A stretch of 64,000 nt of DNA, from contig JASJZC010000007.1 in assembly GCA_037178855.1 (NCBI GenBank), positions 10,416,001 to 10,480,000 of the forward strand, in the 5' to 3' direction. The DNA is from Oscheius sp. JU75 (Eukaryota; Nematoda; Chromadorea; Rhabditida; Rhabditidae). Under the pieces are notes generated by a model that saw only the letters and a program-made list of their open reading frames with translations, had not been told where the DNA came from and did no database searches. The translations under genes were made by a program, and so were the position numbers. Below are positions 1 to 12,200 of the stretch, in pieces. Each line of letters opens with the position of its first letter. Within the stretch, counting starts at the first letter, position 1.

Positions 1-398
1 ACATGTTTTACCAGTACAAGACTCAATAAGCCAACACTCCAGCGGTGCATTGTAGCTCAAAAGTCATGATTCACTGGCTGAAAACATTCGCTTGGAATTA
101 GAAATCGATATTTGTCATAAGGTTAAAATTTCCGACAAAATAAGGCCCATTCTGTTCCGGTCACAACGGGCGCGTTGGGCAGCTGTTGTTCGTTTGCTTG
201 TGTCTGTGTGGCGTGCGTGATGGGTAGACGAGGGGGCCGTTGTAATTAAGGCTTCAATTCGGGTCCCCACCACTCCTACAACTTCTTTTGGTCATTGAGG
301 GCTTTTTTGCCGTCTCTTTCTCTGCTAGGCACCAATGTTTCAAAAGATACTTTCCGTTTCCAGCTGAGTCGTTCACTAAACCCCGCCCACCAGAAGAT

Positions 399-2752
399 AT
401 GCGGAAAGTAGTGATGCTTGGAGCAGGACCGCGGACACAACGATCCATCTCCAGTGTTCAGGTGGGATTTTCAACGTTTTCATTTTGGTCTTTTTTATAA
501 AAACAGATTGGGGGTTAGTTTTGATGAACCATGAGTCAATCCTTATTAAACTATCCGAAATATTTAGAACCGTTTCTTGAAAAATGTAGAAATTAAATGT
601 TTTGACTGATTGATTATCAAGTGTTGCAGCTCCCCACCGAATTCTCGTCCGGCCCATCATCAGTACCTACTTTCCAGTACACTTCAGAGGACTTTGTTAT
701 TGATCTGAGAAATGCGACTAATCCGTCTGCAGAAGGCAAAACAACGGTTTGGTTGCTCCCATTAGAACGCTTAACCCTCTCTCCTCCCATTTCAGCTAAG
801 AGACCTTCTACATGCTCGATGGGAAGCGGCCAAGGAGCGGAATGCCTTCAATTACAATCTCAACTGCTTGTACAAGTTTCTGGAAGGGAAATATGACTTC
901 TCGATCCAGGTTAATAGGCTGAAATTCTCACTAATCCTTTTTTTAGCTGAATGTGGAGCGCGGAGAGCTCCGAAGGAAGCCCATGCGGTTCAAACACATC
1001 AAAGAACCCTTCAACCACCTGCGATGGAATTTTACGAAGCTGAATGAGCAGGAGGTGCCCTTAAAATCTTTGTTTTTATGTAAACTTTCTTTACAGATCA
1101 TGTTTTACCTAAAATGCGAGGACGATCCAATCAGTACAGACCCTCTGGACCGACATCTGGTGGCCGTGAATGCTAGTCCATTGGAACGCGATCATAGTCT
1201 TATCATTCCAGCCGTCAACAAATGCCTTCCGCAGGTTTGACTTTTATTTTGCTGGCAAAGCACGAAACCTAATCCAATAATCGTGGCGGAAGTGACAAAG
1301 AGATAAAGAGGGGTCATGTCAAAAGTACACGGCCATTACTCAAACTTGCAGATTCTTACCCCAACCGCTATTCGTCTGGGCACGGACATGATGCTAATGG
1401 TTGACGACGACTCTTTTCACGTCCTGTTTAATAGTTTGTTGGGACAGGTGAGAATTTTGGTTTAGGTTGATATTAAATTGGTTCAGGCCTCAGTCAACCA
1501 CCTTCACATGCACTGTCTGTACTGGCCTTACGATAGCGATCTTATTAATAGGGTAGGTTTTTCCACTCTTTATCTCTCTGTCTTTCTGTCTCTCTGAATT
1601 TCCCAATTTAGAAATTCGAGCGCCTCTTGGACGTGCCGGACGTGTTCATCATCCAGCCGCCTGACTGGTTTTGCCATGCGTTCGCCTTTCAGCTGACAAA
1701 GACAGAGGATTATGAGAGATTTAAGAGGTTTGCTCATAAACAATTCCGAAAAAGGCGAGCCTACCTACTCCGCCTTTTCAGCAATCTTTCGCTCTGCGTG
1801 GAATTCCTAACCAGCCAGGAACAGGCTCACAATCTGTTTTTCACACGCAGTCAGCCAATTAGGACTGATGGTGAGGAACATGATGAGGATAGGATGCGAC
1901 TCAGGCCGCAGTATGTGACTGCTTATGTATTCCCCAGGACTAATATGATTGGTAAGTCTACGACTTTCTCTACGAGGATTCGAATTTAGGTGCCAAACCT
2001 CCTACCAACTTCAATCCTGCTGCCAATGAATTGGCTGGGTGCTTAACGAGTTATAGTAAGTCGAGTGAATAAGGAAATGGGGAGTTGTGAGTACAGTTAA
2101 AATGTACGAGCCCATTCGGAAGAATATCTTATGGGCTTCCACAAGCAGGCGCTAGTTGACTTTTGAATTGAGGTAGTGTTTTTTGTTTCGAGTCTAGCTA
2201 GTTTTTCCTTCATCGGTAGCCAACTGCACAACTGAGATTTCTACAGATTCTGAACAGGCTTAATCTTCCATATATTGAGCGTTGAAATGGGACCCAAACG
2301 TGAGCGAAAAACTGGAAGACCATGTTATTATAACAGTAGAAAACGGAAACTGAAACGAAATATCGGTTATGAGAATGGTTCCCATGACTGATTTCCACTT
2401 TTCAGCTATCCGCTTCTTCGAATCTGCCACGGAACAAGCTGCAGTGAGAATCATTGAAGAAGAGGCTCAACTACCACAGGAAACGTTCGACCGGTTGTGC
2501 TACGGGCTTTCCGACGTGTTGCATGGCCGTACAATTGGATCTACTTGTCCCTTCTCCGACGAGAGTGTTGAGGTAAGCTTTTCTGCTAAGTTTTCTACAG
2601 AAAATCTTCAGGGCCTGACCTCCCCCGAGATTGACGAGCTGCGCGACAGTTTCCAGACCTATGCTCAACATTCGCCCAGCGTGAACCGGAGAGAAAGAAC
2701 CAACTCTGTAGATGGCATATCGCAAATCAAGTTCCGTTTTGATACCTACTAA
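399..2752 (+). CDS. GDPGP1: GDP-D-glucose phosphorylase (GDPGP1/mcp-1 type)
   Basis: This enzyme family phosphorolyses GDP-D-glucose to GDP and glucose 1-phosphate in the cytosol and is thought to clear GDP-glucose made in error. About ten short exons can be read. Exon 1 starts with MRKVVMLGAG at 399; later exons give LRDLLHARWEAAKERNAFNY (796 on), LNVERGELRRKPMRF (near 950), then a conserved block with VNHLHMHCLYWPYDSD (about 1493-1550). That VNHLHMH stretch is the HIT-superfamily nucleotide-binding motif in the form typical of this family. The carboxy half continues through ELAGCL and FFESATEQAA to FRFDTY and a TAA at 2750. Introns are 35-60 nt except one of about 350 nt before 2406. A good AATAAA follows at 2810. 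The start is the first ATG of exon 1, about 30 nt after a tttccag acceptor, so further 5' sequence may be missing. The family call is firm; the extreme N-terminus is less certain. Confidence 0.88.
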
Positions 2753-2809
2753 TGTGATCACAAACTGTTGTTCATTCCCCTATTTACGGGTTTTCATGGA
2801 TTGAGTTTT

Positions 2810-2815
2810 AATAAA
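2810..2815 (+). terminator. Poly(A) signal of the GDPGP1 gene
   Basis: AATAAA lies 58 nt after the stop codon, in the sequence context ttttaataaattc. Confidence 0.7.
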
Positions 2816-3616
2816 TTCTATTTCGCATTGGTAGGAGAAGGTAACATAGTTGAAGAGAGGAATTCGAAAAGGGCTAGTGAGTAAACAAGACCCTTGTTGT
2901 TGTCCATGTGCAATTCTCCACCCTTACCATGCTATTTTTCCGCGTTAAAGGACTGCGAGCAACAACAGCTGACCCCCGGTGTTCGTACGTGTTGACTTAT
3001 CTGGTCCTGCTAAAGTATCCGGAGGATATTCGCCTTTTTTTCGGACAGTTCAGTTAAGAGGACAGAATTTATTAAATAAAAACTATGAGAGGAAATATAT
3101 TGGGGCAAAACAGAAATAAGAAAGAAAAAACAAAACACGTACACAATTATGCGAGATAAATATGAAAAAAAAACAAGACAATCTTCTTACGACATCAAGA
3201 ACCATCGCGAAGATGGAACACCTCGAACGCGCTAGCGAACGGGGAATTTTCGACACGATCGACGAAGTCGCCATTGAAATGTGACCGGCACAGACTAAAA
3301 CTACTGGCAGACTCCCCGAAAGGCCTCTTTTAGGATTCAGGATCTCGGCGACACGTACAACAACGCAAAGAAATGCTAAAAAACGTAAATCAAAGGGACC
3401 CAACTGCAAAAGTTCAATATAAATGCTGGAATGATGGGCTATGAGAAAGAGAAGGAAATTAGAAAAGTTACCAGAAAGGGAAATCATCACGTTATGAAAA
3501 ACCGGTGAGGTATCAAAGACATATGGAAGAAGAATTTTGTGAACTTAGAGCTACTAATATTATGATGAGAGTAGATAAATTGGAGAAACTATGGGAGAAG
3601 GACAGACGTTGGGAGC
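2816..3616. other. Intergenic, no supported gene
   Basis: This 0.8 kb separates two convergent genes. It is rich in short A and GAAAG runs. A minus-strand ORF at 3083-3490 has no recognisable motif. Confidence 0.5.
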
Positions 3617-4817
3617 CTAAGCACTGATGGCAGTGGGAAGAGGTTCCTGTGGGATGGTATCCGAATGAACCATGTACTGTTCCAGCTCCTGAATCTGAGC
3701 ACGATTAGCTCGCCGCCACGGTCCAGCATCGAACTCCTCGCGGAACACGTTGACGATGCTCGTCAGCCCACTCAGCATTCTGTCGTGCGCTGAAAATGTG
3801 CACTATAGACCCAGACAGAAGACCCGCTTACGCAATGGGTATGGCTTCTCGAAGACGAAATTGTAGTGGTACTCAATCGATTTGCCAGGGGCACCGCGCT
3901 GAAAAGGGCTCAAGGTGAGAGAGAAAGGCCCGTGGTGCAACTCACCACGATCCTTTTTCCGGTGTAGATAAGTAGACCACGGGCGGTGTTATGACGAGAA
4001 GTCCCTGAATTAGGGAAATTTACTATGAAGCGGCTGCTAGCTTACAAGTGAGACCGTCGTTTCGTTGAACTCCGGACTGTTCGAAAAGGTTCGGATAGGT
4101 GACGATGCGTTCGAACAGAGGGCGGAGGTCGAGAGCTTGGTAGCAGGTGGCTCTGAAAGGTTGCTGATAGAGACACAGAGACACAGAGAGATAGAAAGAC
4201 AAAATATTACCTGTTCATAGGGATCACATTGCCCTTGACCGTCGTACAAGCTTGATAAATACTGGAGAGAAGTTTGAGACAGTCCTTGAAGAGGTTGGGA
4301 TCGGTCTGCAACGTGTCGAAATTTACATCTTTTACATAATTTTGCGCCAAGCGAAACGGCTGCAAGGCAGCTCTGAGCAGAGCTTTAATGTTGCGGAACT
4401 GTGGGAAGACGATCAGAGCATGTATATTTACCTCCTGCGGTGGCTCCTCGTTGACCACAAGCTGCGACTGGAGAGATTCCATGAGAGACATGAGATTCAT
4501 GGTCGTCTTCATCTGCATCTCCTGTCCCTCCCGAATCAGCTCCCGGTAGGACTGCTTGTTCAGTCCGCCGACTATCGCTGTAGAGAGAGCGTTTGCCATT
4601 GTCCGCTTACCTGGACCAAAACTTTAAAAAACGAATTGTCTGATAGCTCACATGGAAATACAATTGGTTCCGGAGCTGGGGCTGGTGCCTTCGACGAGAA
4701 AATTCGACCTCCTAGGGTTGGAATCCGTCGGAAGAAGGAGCCAATGATTTTTCTGATCCTCTTCGGCTTGACCTAAACCCGGCAACCTTGTAAATTGAAG
4801 GAGAGTACACCTACCAT
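3617..4817 (-). CDS. Unrecognised soluble protein, about 300 aa
   Basis: I do not recognise this family. Minus-strand exons join cleanly across five short GT-AG introns. The product starts MVKPKRIRKIIGSFFRR (ATG at 4817), runs through MANALSTAIVGGLNKQSYRE (exon starting near 4611), a helical acidic stretch ending SQLVVNEEPPQE, then FRNIKALLRAALQPF, CYQALDLRPLFERIVTYP, GLLIYTGKRIV and IEYHYNFVFEKPYP. It ends LEQYMVHSD...PTAISA before a TAG at 3617-3619. All joins keep phase, including one splitting a Trp codon. The basic N-terminus (KPKRIRKIIGSFFRR) could be a mitochondrial presequence or a nuclear signal. No signal peptide or membrane segment is visible. The chosen start follows a ttttcag acceptor by about 30 nt. 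An alternative start is the internal MANALS at about 4599. Confidence 0.62.
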
Positions 4818-5278
4818 TATGGATTGTGATGATGGGGAGGCAAAGTTATCTGAAAATGTCGGGGTAATTGAATAGCACTCGGGCATTTTTTTGCTGCCCT
4901 ACTCTCGCCCGACAAAACCGGACTTTCGATTCTTTATCCGCGCATGCAAAAAACGGCTGCGACTGCGAGCAGAGTTCGATTTTTTTCTGCTGACGTTGAT
5001 GCGTTATGGCAGCTGATTTGGCGGGAAAACTTTTACTCACCGACTTCAGGTGCAAGAGAGCTCGAGGGGCGGCAGCCGTATCGATTTTGATCACCTGAAA
5101 CGAGTGAACTTGTACTTGAATCCGTGAGAGCCAGACGGCTGGGAAAGGCCGGGAAATATGTACTTACTCTGAGGCGGAAAGCTGAATTGAGAGTCAACCT
5201 TTGGTCAGAATGCTGTTTATGGGCGTCTCGTCTCAGAGAGCGAGTGAGGAATTCTTGGAAATAACGTTGAGCCGACAC
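4816..5278 (-). CDS. Small ORF upstream of the 3.6-4.8 kb gene
   Basis: Two exons with matching phase can be read on the minus strand: MSAQRYFQEFLTRSLRRDA... (from 5278) and VIKIDTAAAPRALLHLKS (near 5050-5099), joined through a gtaagt...ttcag intron. If the next acceptor (ttttcag near 4848) is used in the same phase, the frame ends at a TAA that overlaps the ATG of the downstream gene (TAATG). The product would be about 65 residues, with a basic, hydroxylated N-terminus that could target mitochondria. It may instead be an alternative 5' end of the downstream gene. The function is unknown. Confidence 0.3.
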
Positions 5279-6345
5279 AAGGATTGGACGCGTACTCCTG
5301 CAAGAAAAGGCAATATCTGGGAGAAAAGTCTCTAACTTTCAATTAAAGCTAAAATTCTCTCCTATCTCTTTCTGTCCTGGCGTCGTTTTCACTTTCGCAG
5401 GGGGCAACCGCACACACGTACAAGTTCTAGGTATCTTATCAATCTTTATCGCCATCAACAAATTCACGTTAAACTACTTCGGTAGACAGCCTTGAGAGAA
5501 GATGAAGACAGCGCGCTTTGTCTCGGCGAAAGCTTAGCTCAAGAAAACTTTACGTACCTATGATACAATTCAATCGCCGTCCGGAAGCAGAACCTCTCTC
5601 TGTCTACCCGATTCTGGTAGGTTCTTACCCTAAGTTCCTGTGACACGATATGTCTGAAAAAATTAAGAGTGAGAAGAAGAGGGAACAGAATGGCAGAAAG
5701 AAAGAGACGAGGAACATACGACCCCCTAACTTGGAGTCCAAACTCCTAAAAATGGTAGAAAAAATGCTGAAACTTTGGCTATACAATCATACTAATGTGT
5801 GAAATCAGAAAACCATACTTTCGGCTAAAGTTTTGTGCAAAAATTTATCTAGGCGAGGTTAAAGTGAACGTAAAATAGTTCATAACAACCAACGACAAGG
5901 TAGGGAACTAGCATTACCGACCTAGCAGTGGACTAGTGTGTAGGAGGTGAAGGCAAAATGTTCGGCGCAAAATCATCTATTGACCAGCCAGAGGTTTTTA
6001 TGGTGTTTGAGATGGAGATGCGGGAGGCCGTGTCGCGCTCTGGCAGGCGCCCTCTCGTTAGCAGTGGAGCGCACTTGTTTCTTAACGGGGTCTTCTCTAT
6101 TCAGCTTCGGCAATAATTTATGTATACAAATAATCTTTAGAGCTTTCTAAAACGCGTTTCATTGGTGCCAGAAGCAGTGTGGGATCTTGGACAGGTACGA
6201 GTTTTGACCACTTCGTGCATAAAATCCTCTTCACACTGTTTCTGAGTCACGCTCTCACATCCGCTCTCTCCTCTATTATTAAACATCGATTTGTAGGCGA
6301 GACCTTTCAACAAAAGGCGCTCGCGGCACCTACGACTACAATAAG
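5279..6345. other. Intergenic, no supported gene
   Basis: This lies between divergently transcribed genes. I see only short unsupported ORFs. It should hold the promoters of both neighbours, but no specific site can be named. Confidence 0.5.
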
Positions 6346-7495
6346 ATGGACCTCGAGAAGGCGCTTCTGGTTCCCGATGATCACAATCTCAAGAGAACCT
6401 ACCTAAACAAAATGTACTTTCTCCTCGGACTACATTTCATCATAATCTCTGCAAGTAAGCCCCATGTGAGATATTTTACTCTGGCTTTCCAGCCAGCTTC
6501 TGTCTACACATGACATTCGGCGTACGACCGTTTGTACAACAACACGCTTATCTTGTGCCCTTGTTGGTACTAGCACTTTTAGGTGCCCTGCTAATCAACA
6601 AAATTTTGGTGAAACAGTTCTGTCATAGTGTCCTAGCATTTGTGCTGCTGTCCACTTCAGCATCGTTGGCTGTATCTGGTAAGTACAAATTGTTGTTTTG
6701 CCATGGCGACCACGATAAAAACAATTTTGTGAAGCTTTCGCAGAGAATGAATGTAAGGAAAAAAGAGAGACTGGCGAATGCTTTGGAGAGATTGATAATG
6801 AATGATTGGGATATTTTTAATATGTTTTCAAAAAGAATGATAGTGAGGGAAAATTTTCAAACTGGGAAATGTCCCTGGAAGTTTGACATTCGCAGATGTA
6901 AAGTGACAGGTTGACTGGTTGACATTTGTATGCTCTTGTAGATAGTAAGTTGACATGGTCACAAAGTGGGAAAGATGAGCTGTGTTAAAGGAGCGCTTGA
7001 CAGAAAGAGACAAGAGAGGCAGATGACGCTAGGGAAAACAGGGATGACAGTAAATGGCTTTAAGGAAAAGATACTAGCGGGCATCTTTGACAGAAGCGAG
7101 TGAACAAAACAGGTCAACATTGACAAGGGCAAAGTCATCAGTGACTACCAGAAGCAGGAGTATTACAAGAACTTTCAGCCATCTGTCTGTATCTGGACAC
7201 TGAAAATGGCTTCCTGATCACTGGAATCGTCGCCATCTCATGGTTCTGCCATTTCATCATCAGTAGCTTCAATTGTATCCGGCTTAACTTCCTGGCAGTA
7301 ATAGTACTTTCGCCCTTCTTCCTCGTGGCCAGTTCCCTATTTCTGATCGAGACGATTGGTCTCTTCTCATTTGATATTTTTGTCAATGCTCCCACTTCCT
7401 ATATTATAATACTCTATATCCTGGTCATCCTGCACAAGCACACCCCCGATTATACAGAGGATACCCTCATTGGCTTTCGTGCAATTTACCCGTAA
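6346..7495 (+). CDS. Multipass membrane protein, possibly TMBIM/Lifeguard-like
   Basis: Three exons join in phase. Exon 1 is MDLEKALLVPDDHNLKRTYL...FIIISA; exon 2 begins TSFCLHMTFGVRPFVQQHAY and ends STSASLAVS; exon 3 (from about 7180) begins with a split Ala codon, then ICLYLDTENGFLITGIVAIS, and ends GFRAIYP before TAA at 7493. The product is about 200 residues with six or seven hydrophobic segments. The RTYLNKMYFLLGLHF opening and a carboxy end with acidic residues (HTPDYTEDTL) before a last aliphatic segment are reminiscent of Bax-inhibitor-1/TMBIM proteins, but similarity is weak and this is inference. The reading frame stays open upstream of the ATG (GGC ACC TAC GAC TAC AAT AAG), so one more 5' exon may exist. 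The second intron is unusually long (about 500 nt) and full of TTGACA-like words. AATAAA at 7606. Confidence 0.55.
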
Positions 7496-7605
7496 ATGCG
7501 TAGATATTTTTGGGCTGTTGTTCTTTAACTGTCGTGTCATTATTAGCAAATTTCCGGTTTCGGTATTTCGGGTACTGTCTTGTGATTACCACTCCTCGTG
7601 TGATA

Positions 7606-7611
7606 AATAAA
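7606..7611 (+). terminator. Poly(A) signal of the 6.3-7.5 kb membrane-protein gene
   Basis: AATAAA about 110 nt after the stop codon. Confidence 0.5.
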
Positions 7612-9292
7612 TTTGTGCTAATAGATAATGTTTTGCTTTTTCTCGAAAGAAATTTTGACACAGTAGAAGATTGTTGATGGAAAAGATCAAAATGTAAAGA
7701 ATGAGAGCAGAAAATGATTTCTAAGGAAACGCAGAACTGTTCGTTTTATACTTCAAAGCGTACTAACCAAGTGTATCTTATATAATACAACATACCCTAG
7801 GTTGCTTCACCCCGTTAATGTCTAGGCTTATAATTGAAGAAAACTTAATTCTGGATTTATCATGCTCTTATCCGTTGTGATCCGCAGCTCTAAACCACTT
7901 TTTGCATGTACCCTGCCTAAACTGGTCTACCATGTGTGTAGAAAAGTTCTGGCATTGTTCTAGGTTTCAAAACTGAACAAGAGTGACGATCGGGCCAAAC
8001 TGGCTCGGCCTATACAGGCTAATGCGTTTTCCTAGCGTTTCCTATTAGTATACTCATGGAGAAAGTGGGTAAAACCCTTACATCCAACATTCCCAGCGCA
8101 CAGAGTTGTTTTGAAGACAAAAAGCCGATCAGGATCGAACCCGGGTCGCTCGGGCCAAGATGGCATTTAACATTAAATCAATTTTGAAAAGCGAGATTAC
8201 ATTCGGACACACAGATACGACAGCTTTTTAGACGATTTTAAAAGCTGTACTGTCTCAGAGACTTGTCTGATTAAATTTCGAGATACGACCTAACAGGAAA
8301 CATTTTGGTTTCGATAAACATTCACTCTTAACATTTTATCCAAGAAACGAGGGAACTTGACCTGTTGACCTACCCCCATCCCTCGAATGAGAGGCATCAC
8401 GGTTGAAGAGCAAACCCAAAATTAATCTTTGCTGCTCTTCAAAAAGACCCTATCCACCGGAGCTCCGCCTCTCCTCTGAACTCAGCTGCGCTTTTACGAG
8501 CCAAAAGATGCTTCTCGTTCTCACATGCAACCCGATACTCGCTTTTGAAGGCATTCTGAATACAAACGAAAGGGAGCATTTAACAAGTTGTACTTGACTC
8601 AGGATTCTCTACTCTTTCATTCTCCCAAGCTAATACACTAATTGAATTCGTAATCTGGCGCTGTCTTCTTCGCGGCTGTGTCTCTTATGGCACACCGCTG
8701 AGCTGTGTCCTTCCTTGGAAATTGAGAACGACACATTGCGGACACGGGGGGGCTCTTTCCCTATTTTCCACGGGCACCGTCACGCAGATCTGGACATGAA
8801 TTTGGTCAATGACAGATGATGTATAGCTTGGGCTCTCTAATTACTTCAGTGTCTACCTCAAAACTTCTCTCTTCCTCTTCGCCTCATTTTCGGTCTTCCT
8901 CTTGGAACACGTTCTTTTTCGTGGTTCATTAAGACTTAACTCCGTTTTGTTTTAATAAATCTCACTCGACGACATGTGAACCCACAAATACTTGAGAATA
9001 ATTCGCCTACCCAGATCTTTTGTCGGGATTATCCCGCCCCTTAGAGCTCAAATCATCTTCGACTCGCTGATGTCTACCCTCGCGATCGAAATAAGCATCA
9101 TCGGAGATGATGACCCCAATTCTATGGAGCCAATTTAGACCTTACAGTGCCCCAGTCTGCCCCTCCCTCCATTTTGAACCCAACGTGCTCCCCTAAGAAA
9201 TTGCTTTAATTGCCCTTTTAGCAAACAGATACAGACATCATTCTTGCTCCTCCTTTAATTGTTTCCTTATTCGAAAAACTCTTTCTCAGATA
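7612..9292. other. Intergenic, no supported gene; one tRNA B-box-like word
   Basis: No coding exon could be supported in 1.7 kb. On the minus strand around 8129-8150 the sequence GACCCGGGTTCGATCCTG resembles the internal B box of a tRNA gene, but no complete cloverleaf is evident. It may be a tRNA-derived SINE fragment. Confidence 0.4.
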
Positions 9293-12200
9293 ATGTCGGT
9301 CGAGGTGACCAAGTCAGAAATACGGGCAGTACTGGTTCGTCATTGGAGGGCCCTCGACAGGGCCAGATTACACACAATGCACTTCTGGCTACTCATCTAT
9401 TCAGCTGCTCAACTTTTTGTCGTCTATTATTTTACGGATGTCAATGTGGTAGGTCAATTTTCCTTACGCACAGATCAAAACATTCAGATTCTTCTCATAG
9501 CCAACAGAAACTACACAGAATCTCAGGCCAACCGCGACATGGTGGGTCCTCAAAATATGACGCATCTGTTTTGGGAAGCAATTGGGGACCAATATATATC
9601 TTGTGCACATATCGAATGTCAGAAGAATCTTAGAGAAATCCGAGTGGGAAACTGTGACCTTTAAGGACAACAAAAGCTGGAGTCAAAGAGAACATTTTCA
9701 GGCCAAGCCATGGACAACTCTCTGCTTTTCTACCTCACTATCTTTTGTCATTTATGTAATGCTAGCCTGTTCGTCGTTACGCCTGCGAGACAAGGTTACT
9801 TTGCTATTTCTTAAAAATATGAAAGTATTTTTTTAGATACAAGGAGGTGGCTTCCGGCTAGTTCTGCTTTCTCTAATGACATGTCTTCTGCTTCCTGCCT
9901 TTGTCTGGGTTCTGCACATGCCATTGGTACTTTTCGTCTCTATGGAAAGGATCTATATGAGGGAATACGATCATTCAAGTCTGTACGCTTCTTTGCTCTC
10001 CGCCTCAAGTATGAGTTCATATTTTTAAGATGACTGTCTTAGTTGTCCAACATTTCATCCTACCAAGACACCGAAGAATCTTTTTCATCACCACTGTCAG
10101 CTGGATTGGCACGAGCGTGGTTATGTTGATTTTCATCAACTGGGAAGCCTTCCGAGCGGATCCTCTCTTCATTTGCTCCGTGCGTTAATTTGAATCTTCG
10201 ATGTTTAAACCGAGCTGTTTGCGCTTTGCTCCAAATCAATCTGTGCGTGTCACGGCGAGAATTCTCCTGGGAAACAGATATCATTTGTTTGAACCTTTTT
10301 CAGCTCTTCTCCTACATTTTACTACAGCTCGTGGTGACGATTGTTGGCGTAGTCAGCGATGCCAACGAGGCTGGGAATAGAGCGGACATTGCTCAAAAGT
10401 TGACCGAAGCAGTGCATAGGCGAACAGAATTGGAGACGTTAAAAGACAGACAAGAACAGTTGCTACTGTCAGTCATTCCCGCTTATTTGGCCGACAAAGT
10501 CTCAAAGTCAATTGTACAGTCAAGCAGTGGAGAAAAGATCAACTCGAAGCACCAGAAACTCTTTCACGATCTGCATGTACAAGTTCACGACAATGTCAGG
10601 TAAGAATGTCATTGTACCAGAAGTACAAGCTTTAGTATTCTCTTTGCCGACATTGTCAACTTCACTGTTTTAGCAGCTCAATTGAGTGCCAAGGAACTGG
10701 TCAGGACTCTAAATGAGCTGTACAGCAAGTTTGACCGGGATGCTCAGGTGAGAATTTCAAATCTTTCAATGTTAATCTGCCACCCTCATTTGCCAGTGTG
10801 TTTTTGATGTTCCTCTACAGCTTTTTCCAAAGAATCTATTATCCCGTTAATTTTTTAAAGTTCATGGCTAGCTACCGTATCTGTCAGACTGTTTGTCTCC
10901 TTATTAGTTTATGCCATTGTCAACAGATCTTTTTCCGCCGTAGTCCGTCCTGCTCCGCCTCTCTTTTATATGCCAGTGCTTCAGTCTGTCCTCTTCTGTT
11001 TACAGGACAGTTCTGGACAAATTCATGACAAACTGACATCCTGCCACAATGTCCCGACAAACCGGGCCAACTTTTTGCGTTTTCAGTGTTGGCATTCTGA
11101 CAGAACTATAAAACTTGTGCTATCTAAATTTCACGTTTTTAGAAACTCCAATGCATGAGAATAAAGTTCCTCGGAGACTGCTACTACTGCGTCAGCGGGA
11201 TGCCTGTGAACCGGCCGAACCACGCCGATATGTGCGTGGTCATGGGACTCGAGATGATTAAAACTATCAAGCGAGATGTTTTGAGATTAGAAATCAACCG
11301 ACTGTTCCAGACAAATTCGGATAGCTACAGGCGTCGATGTTAACATGAGGATTGGGGTCCATACAGGCAGTGTCCTGTGTGGGATATTAGGGTTGCGGAA
11401 GTGGCAATTTGACATCTGGAGTGATGATGTAACTCTGGCAAATCATATGGAGTCGGCTGGGGTCCCGGGTGCTGTTCATATCACAAAAACCACGAAAGAG
11501 ATGCTGCTAGGAGACTATTGCATAGTCGAGGCCAAGTAATAGATTTCAAAACCAATTGTAAGACAATTTTAGGACGGACGACCCCCATGTTGTGGCCCAC
11601 GGTGAACCTACTTACCACATCTTACCAGACAAGACATCCGTGGTCGAGAGGACAGCTTCCATCTACAGAAATCGGTCGAGGTATTACACACCATGACATT
11701 TAATATGATAATACAGGTTCAGAAGAAATATGGAGATGATAGGGGATGAAAAAGGTCCCGGTTTGACTCCTTCGGCCGCCCAACCCCGAATTTCGGTAAG
11801 ATTACCCCGGTCAAGCCCAAAAACTGTTGAGGTTTCGAAAATGGTCGAGTTCTGGGGAGCCGAAATGCCATTTGCTAACTTTAACAGGAAGAAAAGTTCT
11901 ACATGTCATGAGCCGGGTCTCATTTTGGTAAGCATACTGTTATAGAGTAAAATCAGACAGAAGCAGGATGAGGGCCCTCGCCGTCCTCATTACAGCAATA
12001 CTATCCAGTCGATGACACTGATTGAGAACAATTTAACGAATTTTTCACTCAACAAGTAGGTTGGATGTTGGGGTGAGTTTAATACGTTTTTAGCCTTAAC
12101 AATGTCTTCAATTGTCGTCATTTGAGTGAAGAATTCTCTCCCTATCTTCTCTGGCCCTTCAGGTAGGTTCATAGAAATTAACCTAATACTGCGTGTTTTC

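Noticed and set aside
3083-3490. 135-codon minus-strand ORF, with an internal MATSSIVSKIPRSLARSR start and a possible donor
   Set aside because: No partner exon, no domain, and hydrophobic content that mirrors AT-rich intergenic sequence.
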